Assembly (NCBI RefSeq): GCF_014647795.1
Contig: NZ_BMPW01000001.1
Location: 1-64,000, forward strand
DNA from: Actinoplanes campanulatus
GTDB taxonomy: Bacteria > Actinomycetota > Actinomycetes > Mycobacteriales > Micromonosporaceae
Reading direction: 5' to 3'
DNA: 64,000 nt
How positions within the stretch are numbered: position 1 is the first letter of the stretch; each line of letters starts with the position of its first letter. The position numbers and the translations under genes are program-made. Of the stretch, positions 1 through 8,030 are shown in pieces. The notes beneath the pieces were generated by a model. That model searched no databases. It was not told where the DNA came from and saw only the letters and a program-made list of their open reading frames with translations.

Positions 1-114
1 CCGAAGGCGATCGCGATCGGCGCGGCCCTGCTGCTGGCCGGCAACTGGATGCTCCACTCGATGATGACCTTCACCACCGAGCTCTTCGAGAAGGTGCCGA
101 GCCTGCTCGCGTAA
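1..114 (+). CDS. C-terminal end of a FliQ-like flagellar export membrane protein (partial)
   Basis: Only the last 37 codons are inside the window, in frame 1, ending in TAA. The peptide has a hydrophobic helix (AIGAALLLAG) followed by NWML and an amphipathic tail containing ELFEKVPSLL. This matches the end of FliQ family proteins, where a PK-(hydrophobic)-AG-WML segment precedes a short LF..P tail. FliQ is a small two-helix subunit of the flagellar type III export gate. A FliQ role would fit a motile actinomycete. FliR and FlhB usually follow FliQ, but here pdxS follows, so the assignment from such a short fragment is tentative. Confidence 0.45.
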   Translation, partial: PKAIAIGAALLLAGNWMLHSMMTFTTELFEKVPSLLA

Positions 115-210
115 AGCAGGCCACCGGGGAGCCGATTGGCTATCGGAGCACGTACTGCGCGTTCGTAGTATCCCGTTCATCCGATAACCCGCACGAGGAG
201 CCGAATCCCC

Positions 211-1107
211 ATGTCTGAGAACCAGCCCGCCGTCGGAACCGCCCGCGTCAAGCGCGGCATGGCGGAGATGCTCAAGGGCGGCGTGATCATGGACGTGGTC
301 AACGCCGAGCAGGCGAAGATCGCCGAGGACGCGGGCGCCGTCGCGGTCATGGCGCTGGAGCGTGTGCCGGCCGACATCCGCGCCCAGGGTGGCATCTCCC
401 GCATGTCCGACCCCGACATGATCGAGGGGATCATCGGCGCGGTCTCCATCCCGGTGATGGCCAAGGCCCGCATCGGCCACTTCGTCGAGGCCCAGGTGCT
501 CCAAGCGCTCGGCGTCGACTACGTGGACGAGTCCGAGGTGCTCTCCCCCGCCGACTTCGCCAACCACATCGACAAGTGGCAGTTCACCGTGCCGTTCGTC
601 TGCGGGGCCACCAACCTGGGCGAGGCGCTGCGCCGGATCACCGAGGGCGCCGCCATGATCCGGTCGAAGGGTGAGGCCGGCACCGGTGACGTCTCCAACG
701 CCACCACCCACATGCGGAAGATCCGGGCCGAGATCCGCCGGTTGCAGACCCTGCCCGAGGACGAGCTGTACGTGGCCGCCAAGGAGCTCCAGGCGCCGTA
801 CGAGCTGGTCAAGGAGGTCGCCGAGCTGGGCAAGCTGCCGGTCGTGCTGTTCACCGCGGGCGGCATCGCCACCCCCGCCGACGCGGCCATGATGATGCAG
901 CTCGGCGCCGAGGGCGTCTTCGTCGGCTCCGGCATCTTCAAGTCCGGCAACCCGGCCCAGCGCGCCGCCGCCATCGTGAAGGCCACCACCTTCCACGACG
1001 ACCCGGACGTGATCGCCAAGGTCTCCCGCGGCCTGGGCGAGGCCATGGTCGGCATCAACGTCGAGGACGAGCCGGTCCCCCACCGCCTCTCCGAGCGCGG
1101 CTGGTGA
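211..1107 (+). CDS. pdxS: Pyridoxal 5'-phosphate synthase lyase subunit PdxS
   Basis: PdxS (298 aa, usual length) condenses ribose 5-phosphate, glyceraldehyde 3-phosphate and ammonia to pyridoxal 5'-phosphate in the cytosol, with ammonia supplied by the glutaminase PdxT. The N-terminus has [16 protein letters not shown] and the VMAKARIGH segment carrying a catalytic lysine. The C-terminal phosphate-binding loop [14 protein letters not shown] is intact. The ATG is preceded by a GAGGAG box about 10 nt upstream. No pdxT is adjacent: the FliQ-like gene end lies upstream, and a hairpin region followed by a convergent gene lies downstream. The glutaminase must therefore be encoded elsewhere. Confidence 0.96.
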   Translation: MSENQPAVGTARVKRGMAEMLKGGVIMDVVNAEQAKIAEDAGAVAVMALERVPADIRAQGGISRMSDPDMIEGIIGAVSIPVMAKARIGHFVEAQVLQALGVDYVDESEVLSPADFANHIDKWQFTVPFVCGATNLGEALRRITEGAAMIRSKGEAGTGDVSNATTHMRKIRAEIRRLQTLPEDELYVAAKELQAPYELVKEVAELGKLPVVLFTAGGIATPADAAMMMQLGAEGVFVGSGIFKSGNPAQRAAAIVKATTFHDDPDVIAKVSRGLGEAMVGINVEDEPVPHRLSERGW

Positions 1108-1120
1108 CTGAGCTAGCTTT

Positions 1121-1186
1121 GCTCCGCTTCGCTCCGCGGCAAAACGCTGGGCCTAATTGGCTCCGCTTCGCTCCGCGGCAAAACGC
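1121..1186. repeat. Two perfect 27-bp direct repeats downstream of pdxS
   Basis: Positions 1121-1147 and 1160-1186 are identical 27-mers. Each is itself internally repetitive, with GCTCCGCTTC followed by GCTCCGCGGC and then AAAACGC. The second copy runs into the left side of the hairpin that follows. The inverse of its AAAACGC end recurs at about 1269-1282, so the element may be a short family of intergenic repeats. No coding potential is seen. Confidence 0.85.
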
Positions 1187-1282
1187 CTTGTAACCGGTGA
1201 CGAGGCAGGTGATTTCCCGCCGCCAGCAAAACCCGCTGGCGTCGGCAAATCACCTGCCTCGTCACCGGCGGCGTTTTGCGGA
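1171..1282. terminator. Large hairpin between convergent genes, probable bidirectional terminator
   Basis: A perfect 22-bp inverted repeat (1194-1215 with 1247-1268) encloses a second stem, CGCCAGC (1221-1227) with GCTGGCG (1235-1241). Outside it, CTCCGC..CAAAACGCC on the left pairs with GGCGTTTTGCGGAG on the right, apart from a 2-nt bulge. It lies between pdxS (+) and the convergent gene ending at 1310 (-), as expected of a two-way terminator. The stem is unusually long, so it may also be a mobile repeat. Confidence 0.7.
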
Positions 1283-1309
1283 GTGACCGTTCCCGAGAGG
1301 GTCAGCGGA

Positions 1310-1825
1310 TCAGACGGCCTGGGCGGGTAGTGGGGCCGGGGGGAGTTCGGGCAGCACCGGCTCGACGATGTCGAAGTACTCCGGCCGCGGGTAGCGGCGG
1401 GCCAGCCGGAGCAGGCGGACGACCACCCGGCGGCGGGCGTTCTGCGCGTCCCGGACCTGGTCGGTGTGCACCTGGCGGGCCAGCACGACACGCCGGCTGG
1501 TGGCCACCAGGGTGCGCGCCGCCGGGTCGGCCGGGTCCAGGACGACCTTCTGCAACTGGCGGGTCAGGTCGTTCTCCGCCGTCTCCCGCTCGCCGGGGTC
1601 GGCGTCCAGCGCCAGCCGGGCCGCCGCGTACAGCTCCACCGACTCGGCCTGCTCGGCGACCACCGCGGCCGCCGCGGCCCGGCGCAACAGATGCGCGTCC
1701 AGCGCCCGCTCGGCCGACCGGGCCCGCGCGTGCAGGCGTTCCACCCGCTGGGCGGTCCAGCCGAGGTACGCCGAGAAGATCGCGGCCAGCACGACGACTC
1801 CCACCACCCACCACATGCCGGGCAT
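1310..1825 (-). CDS. Membrane-anchored LemA-like protein of the pimA locus
   Basis: This 171-aa protein has one N-terminal membrane helix (WWVVGVVVLAAIFSAYLGW) followed by a long, arginine- and alanine-rich helical region. This is like LemA-type proteins and like the N-terminal part of the membrane/Nudix protein that follows pimA in mycobacteria. No Nudix box is visible, so only the membrane-anchored helical part is present. It starts about 30 nt beyond the pimA stop on the same strand and is probably the last gene of the pgsA-patA-pimA transcript. Function unknown. Confidence 0.75.
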   Translation of the reverse strand: MPGMWWVVGVVVLAAIFSAYLGWTAQRVERLHARARSAERALDAHLLRRAAAAAVVAEQAESVELYAAARLALDADPGERETAENDLTRQLQKVVLDPADPAARTLVATSRRVVLARQVHTDQVRDAQNARRRVVVRLLRLARRYPRPEYFDIVEPVLPELPPAPLPAQAV

Positions 1826-1855
1826 CGTAGTGCCCGTCTGTCACCGTGGTGGTGG

Positions 1856-2992
1856 TCAGGACCACTCGTCGTCGAAAACCCTCCCGTCGGTGGCCTCGAT
1901 CGCGGTCGCGTACACCTCGAGCACCCGGTTGGCCACACTCGGCCAGTCGAACGTCCCGACCACCTGACGCGCGCAGGAGGACAGGGCGGCCCGCCGGGCC
2001 GGGTCGTCCAGCAGGTCGCCGAGCAGCCGGGTGAGCGCGGCCTGGTCGCCGTTGGGGAACAGCGCGCCGGCCCGGCCGCCGTCCAGCACCCGGCGGAACG
2101 CGTCCAGGTCGCTCGCCGCGATCGTCGCGCCGGCCGCCATCGCCTCGGTGAGGATCATGCCGAAGCTCTCGCCGCCGGTGTTCGGGGCCACGTAGACGTC
2201 GACGCTGCGCAGCATCCGGGCCTTGTCCGCCTCGGAGACCAGGCCCAGGAACTCCACCCGGTCGTGCAGGTCGGCGGGGATGTCGTCGTACAGCTCGTCG
2301 CGGTCGCCCGGGCCGGCCACCAGCAGCCGCAGCCCGGGACGTTCGCGAGCCAGCGACACGTACGCCGTACGCAGCAGGGGGAAGCCCTTGCGCGGCTCGG
2401 TGAACCGGCCCAGGAAGCCCAGCGTCCCACCCTGGCCGGGCCATCCCGGCAATGGCGAAGCCGAGGCGAACTTGGCCACCGCGACCCCGTTGGGGATCTC
2501 GACGGCGCCGCCACCGAGATGCTCGACCTGCACCTTGCGGGCCAGTTCGCTGACCGCGATCCGGGCGGTGATCTTCTCCGCCACCGGCTGGAGGAACGGC
2601 TGCAACCCGGAGAGCGCCCGGGACCGGGTCATCGCGGTGTGGAAGGTGGCCACCACCGGGCCACGCGCGGAGACCACGGCCAGGAACGACAGGCTGGGCG
2701 AGAACGGCTCGTGCACGTGGAGCACGTCGAACTCGCCGTGCTTGAGCCAGCGCCGGACCCGGGCCGTGGAGACCGGCCCGAACGCGATCCGGGCCACCGA
2801 CCCGTTGTACGGCAGTGCCACCGCGCGCCCGGCGGGCACCAGGTAGTCCGGCAGTTCCGCGTCGTCGTCGGCGGGCGCCAGCACGCTCACCACGTGACCG
2901 AGGCCGAGCAGCGCCTCCGCCAGGTCCATGATGTGGTTCTGCACGCCGCCGGGGACGTCGAACGAGTAGGGCGAGACGATCCCGATCCGCAC
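1856..2992 (-). CDS. pimA: Phosphatidylinositol mannosyltransferase PimA
   Basis: PimA (378 aa) is a GT4 glycosyltransferase that moves mannose from GDP-mannose to the 2-position of phosphatidylinositol at the cytosolic face of the membrane, the first step of PIM and lipomannan synthesis. The N-terminal acceptor domain begins RIGIVSPYSFDVPGGVQNH, with the GG(V)Q loop typical of PimA. The C-terminal donor domain has GRFTEPRKG and GESFGMILTEAMAAG with the E-x7-E pair. A GTG start is chosen because AGGAGG sits 4 nt upstream and because the family N-terminus fits. It follows the patA stop by 8 nt, which suggests coupled expression with patA and pgsA. Confidence 0.93.
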   Translation of the reverse strand: MRIGIVSPYSFDVPGGVQNHIMDLAEALLGLGHVVSVLAPADDDAELPDYLVPAGRAVALPYNGSVARIAFGPVSTARVRRWLKHGEFDVLHVHEPFSPSLSFLAVVSARGPVVATFHTAMTRSRALSGLQPFLQPVAEKITARIAVSELARKVQVEHLGGGAVEIPNGVAVAKFASASPLPGWPGQGGTLGFLGRFTEPRKGFPLLRTAYVSLARERPGLRLLVAGPGDRDELYDDIPADLHDRVEFLGLVSEADKARMLRSVDVYVAPNTGGESFGMILTEAMAAGATIAASDLDAFRRVLDGGRAGALFPNGDQAALTRLLGDLLDDPARRAALSSCARQVVGTFDWPSVANRVLEVYATAIEATDGRVFDDEWS

Positions 2993-3000
2993 GGCGCCTC

Positions 3001-3867
3001 CTAGAGCCAGAGCTTCTGGAGCATGTGCCAGTCCTGCGGGTGGTCGGCGATGCCGGCCGCGTACGCGTCCGCGAGCTGCTGGGTGGTCCGCTTGATCCGT
3101 TCGTCGAGCGGCCCGTCGGCGGGTGGGGTGATCTCGCGCATCCGGGCCATCACCCGCCGCTCGTCGTACCAGCAGTCGACCGCGAAGATCGGCGCCCCGG
3201 TGCGGATGGCGAGCAGCGCGGGCCCGCCCGGCATCCGGGTGCGCCCGCCGAAGAACTCCACCTCGACGCCGGAGCGGGACAGGTCCCGGTCGCCGAGCAG
3301 GGCCACCACCCAGCCCTTCCCCAGGTGTTCGGTGAGCACTTCCAGGGGTGACCGCTCGCCGCCGGTGTGCGGGAGCACCTTCATGCCGAGCTTCTCCCGG
3401 TACGCCAGGAACGCCCGGGCCACCCCCTCGGGCTTGAGCCGCTCGGCCACCGTGATCAACGGCCAGTCGTGCGAGCACACCCAGGCGCCGGCCGCGTCCC
3501 AGTTCGCCACGTGCGGCAGCGCCAGGATCACGCCGTTGCCGTCGGTGGCCGCCTTCTTCAGCTTCTGGTAGCTCTCCGGGACCATGAAGAACCCGTCGAG
3601 GAACTGCGCACGGTTCTGCGTCGGCAGGCGGAACGCCTCCATCCAGTACCGCGCGTAGGAGCGCAGCGCGTCGCGGACCAGGGTCTCCGGCATGTCCTCG
3701 CCGACGACCTGCCGCAGGTTGCGCCGCAGCCGCTGGGTGCCGGGGCCGTCACCCTTCCAGGCGCGGTCGGCCACCGTCCGGAACAGCCTCTTCGCCACCG
3801 GGAGCGGGAGCGCACGAACCACCCGCCACCCGGCCAGGTAGCCGAGCTCGATCAACCGGTCCTTCAC
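3001..3867 (-). CDS. patA: Phosphatidylinositol mannoside acyltransferase (PatA-like)
   Basis: This 288-aa lauroyl/myristoyl acyltransferase-fold protein should transfer a palmitoyl group to the 6-position of the 2-linked mannose of PIM1 or PIM2. The HX4D catalytic motif is seen in LPHVANWD. The later GDRDLSRSGVEVEFFGG and MPGGPALLAIRTGAPI segments are typical of the family. The GTG start overlaps the pgsA stop in a GTGA arrangement, implying translational coupling, and pimA follows 8 nt beyond the stop. The order pgsA-patA-pimA is the same as in mycobacteria, which strengthens the assignment over a general lipid A acyltransferase label. Confidence 0.92.
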   Translation of the reverse strand: MKDRLIELGYLAGWRVVRALPLPVAKRLFRTVADRAWKGDGPGTQRLRRNLRQVVGEDMPETLVRDALRSYARYWMEAFRLPTQNRAQFLDGFFMVPESYQKLKKAATDGNGVILALPHVANWDAAGAWVCSHDWPLITVAERLKPEGVARAFLAYREKLGMKVLPHTGGERSPLEVLTEHLGKGWVVALLGDRDLSRSGVEVEFFGGRTRMPGGPALLAIRTGAPIFAVDCWYDERRVMARMREITPPADGPLDERIKRTTQQLADAYAAGIADHPQDWHMLQKLWL

Positions 3868-4484
3868 TCGGCCGGCGCCTTCGGCTCGGTGCGCCGCGCG
3901 TGCAGCAGCCGCTGGAAGGCGGTGATCACGGAGAGCACGGCCAGCACCCAGAGCGCGGCCGGCAGGCCCCACTCCAGGCCGGCCGCGCCGAGCAGGCCGC
4001 CCGCACCGACGATGAGCAGCCGTTCCAGGCGCTCGGCGATGCCGACGTCGGCGTTCAGGCCGAGGCTCTGGGCGCGGGCCTTGACGTACGACACGACCTG
4101 CCCGAAGACCAGGCTGATCAGGGCCGCGACGACACCGCCGTACGGGTTGCCCTCGGTGGCGAGGTAGTAGGCGACGGCCCCGAACACGGCGCCGTCGGCG
4201 ATCCGGTCCATGGACGAGTCGAGCAACGCCCCGAACTTGGAGGAACCGCCCCGTATCCGGGCCATTGTGCCGTCGAGCACGTCGGTGAGGGCACAGGCGG
4301 TTACGATCACGGTGGCCCAGAACAGGTGACCCTGCGCACCGAGGTACGAACCGAACAGCACGCCGACCGTGCCTGCGATGGTGACCGCGTCGGGTGAGAC
4401 GCCGATCCGGAGAAGAAAACGGGCGACGGGGTCGACGACATATGCGACGACGGCGCGGGCCGTTGATTGAACGATCTTTGCCAT
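3864..4484 (-). CDS. pgsA: Phosphatidylinositol phosphate synthase PgsA (CDP-alcohol phosphatidyltransferase)
   Basis: This 206-aa integral membrane enzyme carries the complete CDP-alcohol phosphatidyltransferase signature, D-G-x2-A-R-x8-G-x3-D-x3-D, in DGTMARIRGGSSKFGALLD followed by SSMDR. Several hydrophobic helices surround it. In actinobacteria the enzyme at this locus joins CDP-diacylglycerol to inositol 1-phosphate, giving the phosphatidylinositol phosphate that precedes PimA's substrate. It is the first gene of the pgsA-patA-pimA operon and is divergent from the EF-G2 gene, so its promoter must lie within 4485-4660. Phosphatidylglycerol phosphate synthase activity is the alternative, made unlikely by the context. 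Confidence 0.93.
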   Translation of the reverse strand: MAKIVQSTARAVVAYVVDPVARFLLRIGVSPDAVTIAGTVGVLFGSYLGAQGHLFWATVIVTACALTDVLDGTMARIRGGSSKFGALLDSSMDRIADGAVFGAVAYYLATEGNPYGGVVAALISLVFGQVVSYVKARAQSLGLNADVGIAERLERLLIVGAGGLLGAAGLEWGLPAALWVLAVLSVITAFQRLLHARRTEPKAPAE

Positions 4485-4660
4485 GGCCGTCCCACCATAA
4501 CGGGGTGCGACCAGCGGTGGTACGGCTCAGGCCGCGGGTTGGCCGGATCGTCACCATCCGGCACAGTTACCGGCCTGAAGTCCTTGCGACCACTACCGCG
4601 CCGGGTGTGGGATTCAAACAACAGCGGTGTAACAAACGGGAAACGACGGGAGCGCTCGGC

Positions 4661-6823
4661 ATGGCGCAGAAGACTTCGGAGAAAGGGCTTGCCGGCGCCG
4701 GTGCGCCGGCGGTGACCGACCCCGGCAGAGTTCGTAACGTGGTGCTCGTCGGCCACTCCGGTTCCGGGAAGACGACCCTGGTCGAGGCGCTGCTCTCGGC
4801 CAGCGGGACGATTCCGCGGGCGGGCGGGGTGACCGAGGGCACCACGGTGACCGATCACGACCCGGCGGCGATCCGGCAGCAGCGTTCGGTGGCGCTGGCC
4901 TGCGCGCCGCTGATGCACGGCGATGTGAAGATCAATCTGTTGGACACCCCGGGGTACGCCGACTTCGTCGGTGAGCTGCGGGCCGGGCTGCGGGCCGCGG
5001 ACGGCGCGCTGTTCGTGGTCTCCGCGGTCGACGGCGTGGACGACTCCACGGTGTCTCTCTGGGAGGAGTGCGCCGCGGTCGGCATGCCGCGCGCCGTCGC
5101 CATCACCCGCCTCGACCACCCGCGCGCCGACTACGACCAGGCGCTGCAGGACTGCCAGGAGGCGTTCGGCGAGAACGTCATGCCGATCTACCAGCCGATG
5201 CTCGCCGACGACGGGCAGGCCGTCGCCGGGCTGCTCGGGCTGATCACCCTGCGGGTGCTGGACTACTCGGCCGGCTACCCGCCGCGGGCGGGCGAGGCCG
5301 AACCGGAGCACCTGAACCCGATCTCCGACGACCGGAACACGCTGATCGAGGGCATCATCGCGGAGAGCGAGGACGAGACCCTCATGGACCGCTACCTCGG
5401 CGGCGAGATGATCAGCACGGACGCCCTGATCCCGGACCTGGAGAAGGCCGTCGCGCGAGGGAACTTCTACCCGGTCGTCCCGGTCTGCGCCGGCACCGGC
5501 GTCGGCCTGGACGCGCTGCTCGACGTCATCGCCAGCGGCTTCCCGTCACCGCTGGAGCACGATCTGCCGGTCGTCACCGGGGTGGACGGCTCACCCCGCC
5601 CGCCGCTGACCTGCGACCCGTCCGGCCCGCTGGTGGCCGAGGTGGTCCGCACCACGATCGACCGGCACGTCGGCCGGGTCTCCCTGGTCCGGGTCTTCTC
5701 CGGCACCCTGCGCCCCGATCAGACGCTGCACGTCTCGGGGCACGGCATGGCCGAGCGCGGGCACCCCGACCACGACGCCGACGAGCGGGTGGCGCACGTC
5801 TACTCCCCGCTCGGCGCCCAGCTCCGCGAGGTGCCCTCCTGCCTGGCGGGCGACCTCTGCGCGATCACCAAGTCGGGCTCGGCGGAGACCGGTGACACCC
5901 TGTCCAGCAAGGACGATCCGCTGCTCATGGAGCCGTGGCGGATGCCCGAGCCGCTGCTGCCGATCGCCGTGGTGGCCAAGACCCGCTCGGACGAGGACGC
6001 CCTCGCCAAGAACCTGGCGAAGCTGGTCGCCGGTGACCCGACGCTGCGCCTGGAGCGCAACGCCGAGACCCACCAGCTGGTGCTCTGGACCATGGGCGAG
6101 TCGCACGCGGACGTTGTGCTCGACCGGCTCCGCTCGGGCGGCGTCGAGCTGGACACCGAGCCGGTCAAGGTGGCGCTGCGGGAGACGTTCGGCAGCGGGG
6201 CCAAGGGCCACGGCCGGCACGTGAAGCAGTCCGGCGGCCACGGACAGTACGCGGTCTGCGACATCGAGGTGGAGCCGCTGCCCCGCGGCGAGGGCTTCCA
6301 GTTCGTCGACCGGGTGGTGGGCGGCGCCGTGCCGCACAACTACATCCCGTCGGTGGAGAAGGGCGTCCGCGCCCAGCTCGAGCGCGGCCTGGCCGCCGGC
6401 TGCCCGGTGGTGGACGTCAAGGTCACCCTCTACGACGGCAAGGCGCACAGTGTCGACTCCTCGGACGCCGCCTTCCAGACGGCCGGGGCGCTGGCGCTGC
6501 GGGCCGCCGCCGAACAGGGCCACATCACCCTGCTCGAGCCGGTGGACGAGATCGTGGTGCGGGTGCCGGAGTCCTACGTCGGCGCGGTGATGAGCGACCT
6601 GTCCGGCCGCCGCGGCCGCCCGATGGGCAGCGAGTCCGGCGGCGAGGGCGAGGCCAGCCTGGTCCGCGCCGAGGTCCCGGCCACCGAGCTGGTCCGCTAC
6701 GCCGTCGAGCTGCGTGCGCTCACCTCGGGCACCGGCACCTTCACCCGGCACTACATCCGGCACGAGCCGATGCCCCCGCACCTGGCCGAGGCCGTGCGCA
6801 AGGAGCACGCGGTGGCTAGATGA
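4661..6823 (+). CDS. EF-G2-type elongation factor G-like GTPase
   Basis: This 720-aa protein has the five-domain EF-G layout. The P-loop GHSGSGKT is at residues 31-38 and the G3 motif DTPGYADF near residue 92. The C-terminal domain IV/V region contains KQSGGHGQYAVCDIEVEPL and the SDLSGRRGRPMG segment. The G4 motif, normally NKxD, reads TRLDH. Such a departure fits the mycobacterial EF-G2 group, reported to lack ribosome-stimulated GTPase activity and not to replace EF-G. Its cellular role is unclear. The ATG at MAQKTSEK is chosen because upstream codons look non-coding and run into the pgsA promoter region. Its 3' end overlaps the convergent monooxygenase by 8 nt. Confidence 0.9.
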   Translation: MAQKTSEKGLAGAGAPAVTDPGRVRNVVLVGHSGSGKTTLVEALLSASGTIPRAGGVTEGTTVTDHDPAAIRQQRSVALACAPLMHGDVKINLLDTPGYADFVGELRAGLRAADGALFVVSAVDGVDDSTVSLWEECAAVGMPRAVAITRLDHPRADYDQALQDCQEAFGENVMPIYQPMLADDGQAVAGLLGLITLRVLDYSAGYPPRAGEAEPEHLNPISDDRNTLIEGIIAESEDETLMDRYLGGEMISTDALIPDLEKAVARGNFYPVVPVCAGTGVGLDALLDVIASGFPSPLEHDLPVVTGVDGSPRPPLTCDPSGPLVAEVVRTTIDRHVGRVSLVRVFSGTLRPDQTLHVSGHGMAERGHPDHDADERVAHVYSPLGAQLREVPSCLAGDLCAITKSGSAETGDTLSSKDDPLLMEPWRMPEPLLPIAVVAKTRSDEDALAKNLAKLVAGDPTLRLERNAETHQLVLWTMGESHADVVLDRLRSGGVELDTEPVKVALRETFGSGAKGHGRHVKQSGGHGQYAVCDIEVEPLPRGEGFQFVDRVVGGAVPHNYIPSVEKGVRAQLERGLAAGCPVVDVKVTLYDGKAHSVDSSDAAFQTAGALALRAAAEQGHITLLEPVDEIVVRVPESYVGAVMSDLSGRRGRPMGSESGGEGEASLVRAEVPATELVRYAVELRALTSGTGTFTRHYIRHEPMPPHLAEAVRKEHAVAR

Positions 6824-7985
6824 CGATGGCGTTGGCCGCCTCGTGCATCGGCGCGAGCACCTTGTCGATCACCTGCTCCTTGCGCGGGTGGAAGCGCAGG
6901 GTCCGCATCCCGTAGTTGCGGACGGCGATGGCGAGGCGGCTGCCGGGCACCATGTCCCGGGCCATCTTCCGGCCGAAGGCCATGTTCTTCTCCACGTACG
7001 GCCGCATCTCGGCCTCGTAGGCGGCGAGCCCGCCCGGGGTGCCGAGATGCCGGCCGAGCACGTAGGCCCCGGTCAGGGCCACGCTGGTGCCCTGCCCGGA
7101 GGCCGGTGACGGACAGTACGCCGCGTCGCCGAGCAGCGTCACCCGCCCGGCCGACCAGCTCGGCAGCTCCACCTGACTGATCGAGTCGAAGTAGAAGTCG
7201 GCGGAGGTGTCCATCGCCGCCAGGAACGCGTCGCTGCGCCAGCCGCGGCCCGCGAAGGCCGCCCGGACGAGGTCCTTCTGTCCGGCCACGTCACGCCGGT
7301 CGTGGTCGAGCGGGCCGGCCGCGAAGGTCATGCCGACCAAGGCCTGCTCACCGGCGCCCATCGCATACGCGAAGATCAGCCGGCCGGGCTCCGTATACAT
7401 GATCTCCTCCCGGTCGATGCCCAGGTCGTTGGGCGCCGAGAAGATCGAGATATACGCGCCCAGGTGATTCAGCGGAGTCTCGCCCAGCACCCGCCGCCGG
7501 GTCGCCGAGTGCAGGCCGTCTGCGCCGACCACGAACGCGAACACCGCCCGGGCACCGCTCTCGAAGGTGACCTCCACCCCGTCCGGCCCGTCGGCGAGGC
7601 CGGCGATCGCGTCGCCGAACCGGTAGTCCACGTCGCCGACGGTGGCGTCGAACAGGATCCGCCCGAGGTCGCCGCGCATGATCTCCAGGTCGTCGCCGCG
7701 CCGGCCCATCAGCAGGTCGGCCGGGAGGCTGGCGATCGGCCGTCCGTCCCGCTTCACATAGGTGATCCGCCGCATCCCGGTGTCCCGCTCGCGGGCCGCC
7801 TCGTGCAGGCCCATGCGCGCCAGGACCGTGGTCGCCGCACCGCGGACGTCCACCTTGTAGCCCTCCGCCCGCAGCTCCGGCGCCCGCTCCACGACGGTGA
7901 CCCGCCACCCCGCCCGCACCAGCCAGAAGGCCAGCGCCGGGCCCGCCACACCCGCTCCTGAAATCAACACCTCGCGATTGGTCAT
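6816..7985 (-). CDS. FAD-dependent aromatic-type monooxygenase (TetX/UbiH-like group A)
   Basis: This 389-aa flavoprotein has all three group A monooxygenase fingerprints: GAGVAG near residues 10-15, GADGLHSATRR at 154-164, and GDAAYCPSPASGQG at 286-299. These enzymes use NAD(P)H and oxygen to hydroxylate small aromatic or polyketide molecules, and some inactivate tetracyclines or rifamycins. It is divergent from a TetR regulator, and a perfect operator lies directly before its ATG. It is therefore probably induced by the compound it oxidises. The substrate cannot be told from sequence. Confidence 0.88.
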   Translation of the reverse strand: MTNREVLISGAGVAGPALAFWLVRAGWRVTVVERAPELRAEGYKVDVRGAATTVLARMGLHEAARERDTGMRRITYVKRDGRPIASLPADLLMGRRGDDLEIMRGDLGRILFDATVGDVDYRFGDAIAGLADGPDGVEVTFESGARAVFAFVVGADGLHSATRRRVLGETPLNHLGAYISIFSAPNDLGIDREEIMYTEPGRLIFAYAMGAGEQALVGMTFAAGPLDHDRRDVAGQKDLVRAAFAGRGWRSDAFLAAMDTSADFYFDSISQVELPSWSAGRVTLLGDAAYCPSPASGQGTSVALTGAYVLGRHLGTPGGLAAYEAEMRPYVEKNMAFGRKMARDMVPGSRLAIAVRNYGMRTLRFHPRKEQVIDKVLAPMHEAANAIVI

Positions 7986-7993
7986 GCGAAAAA

Positions 7994-8022
7994 CTATACA
8001 AGCGTCTTAGACGCTTGTATAG
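7994..8022. promoter_or_regulatory. Perfect 13+3+13 bp TetR operator between the monooxygenase and tetR
   Basis: CTATACAAGCGTC (7994-8006), spacer TTA, GACGCTTGTATAG (8010-8022) form a flawless dyad. It lies 8 nt from the monooxygenase ATG and 8 nt from the tetR start. Its size and placement in the divergent promoter are what a TetR-family dimer site looks like, so a bound repressor should silence both genes. Confidence 0.9.
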
Positions 8023-8030
8023 AAGTTAGG

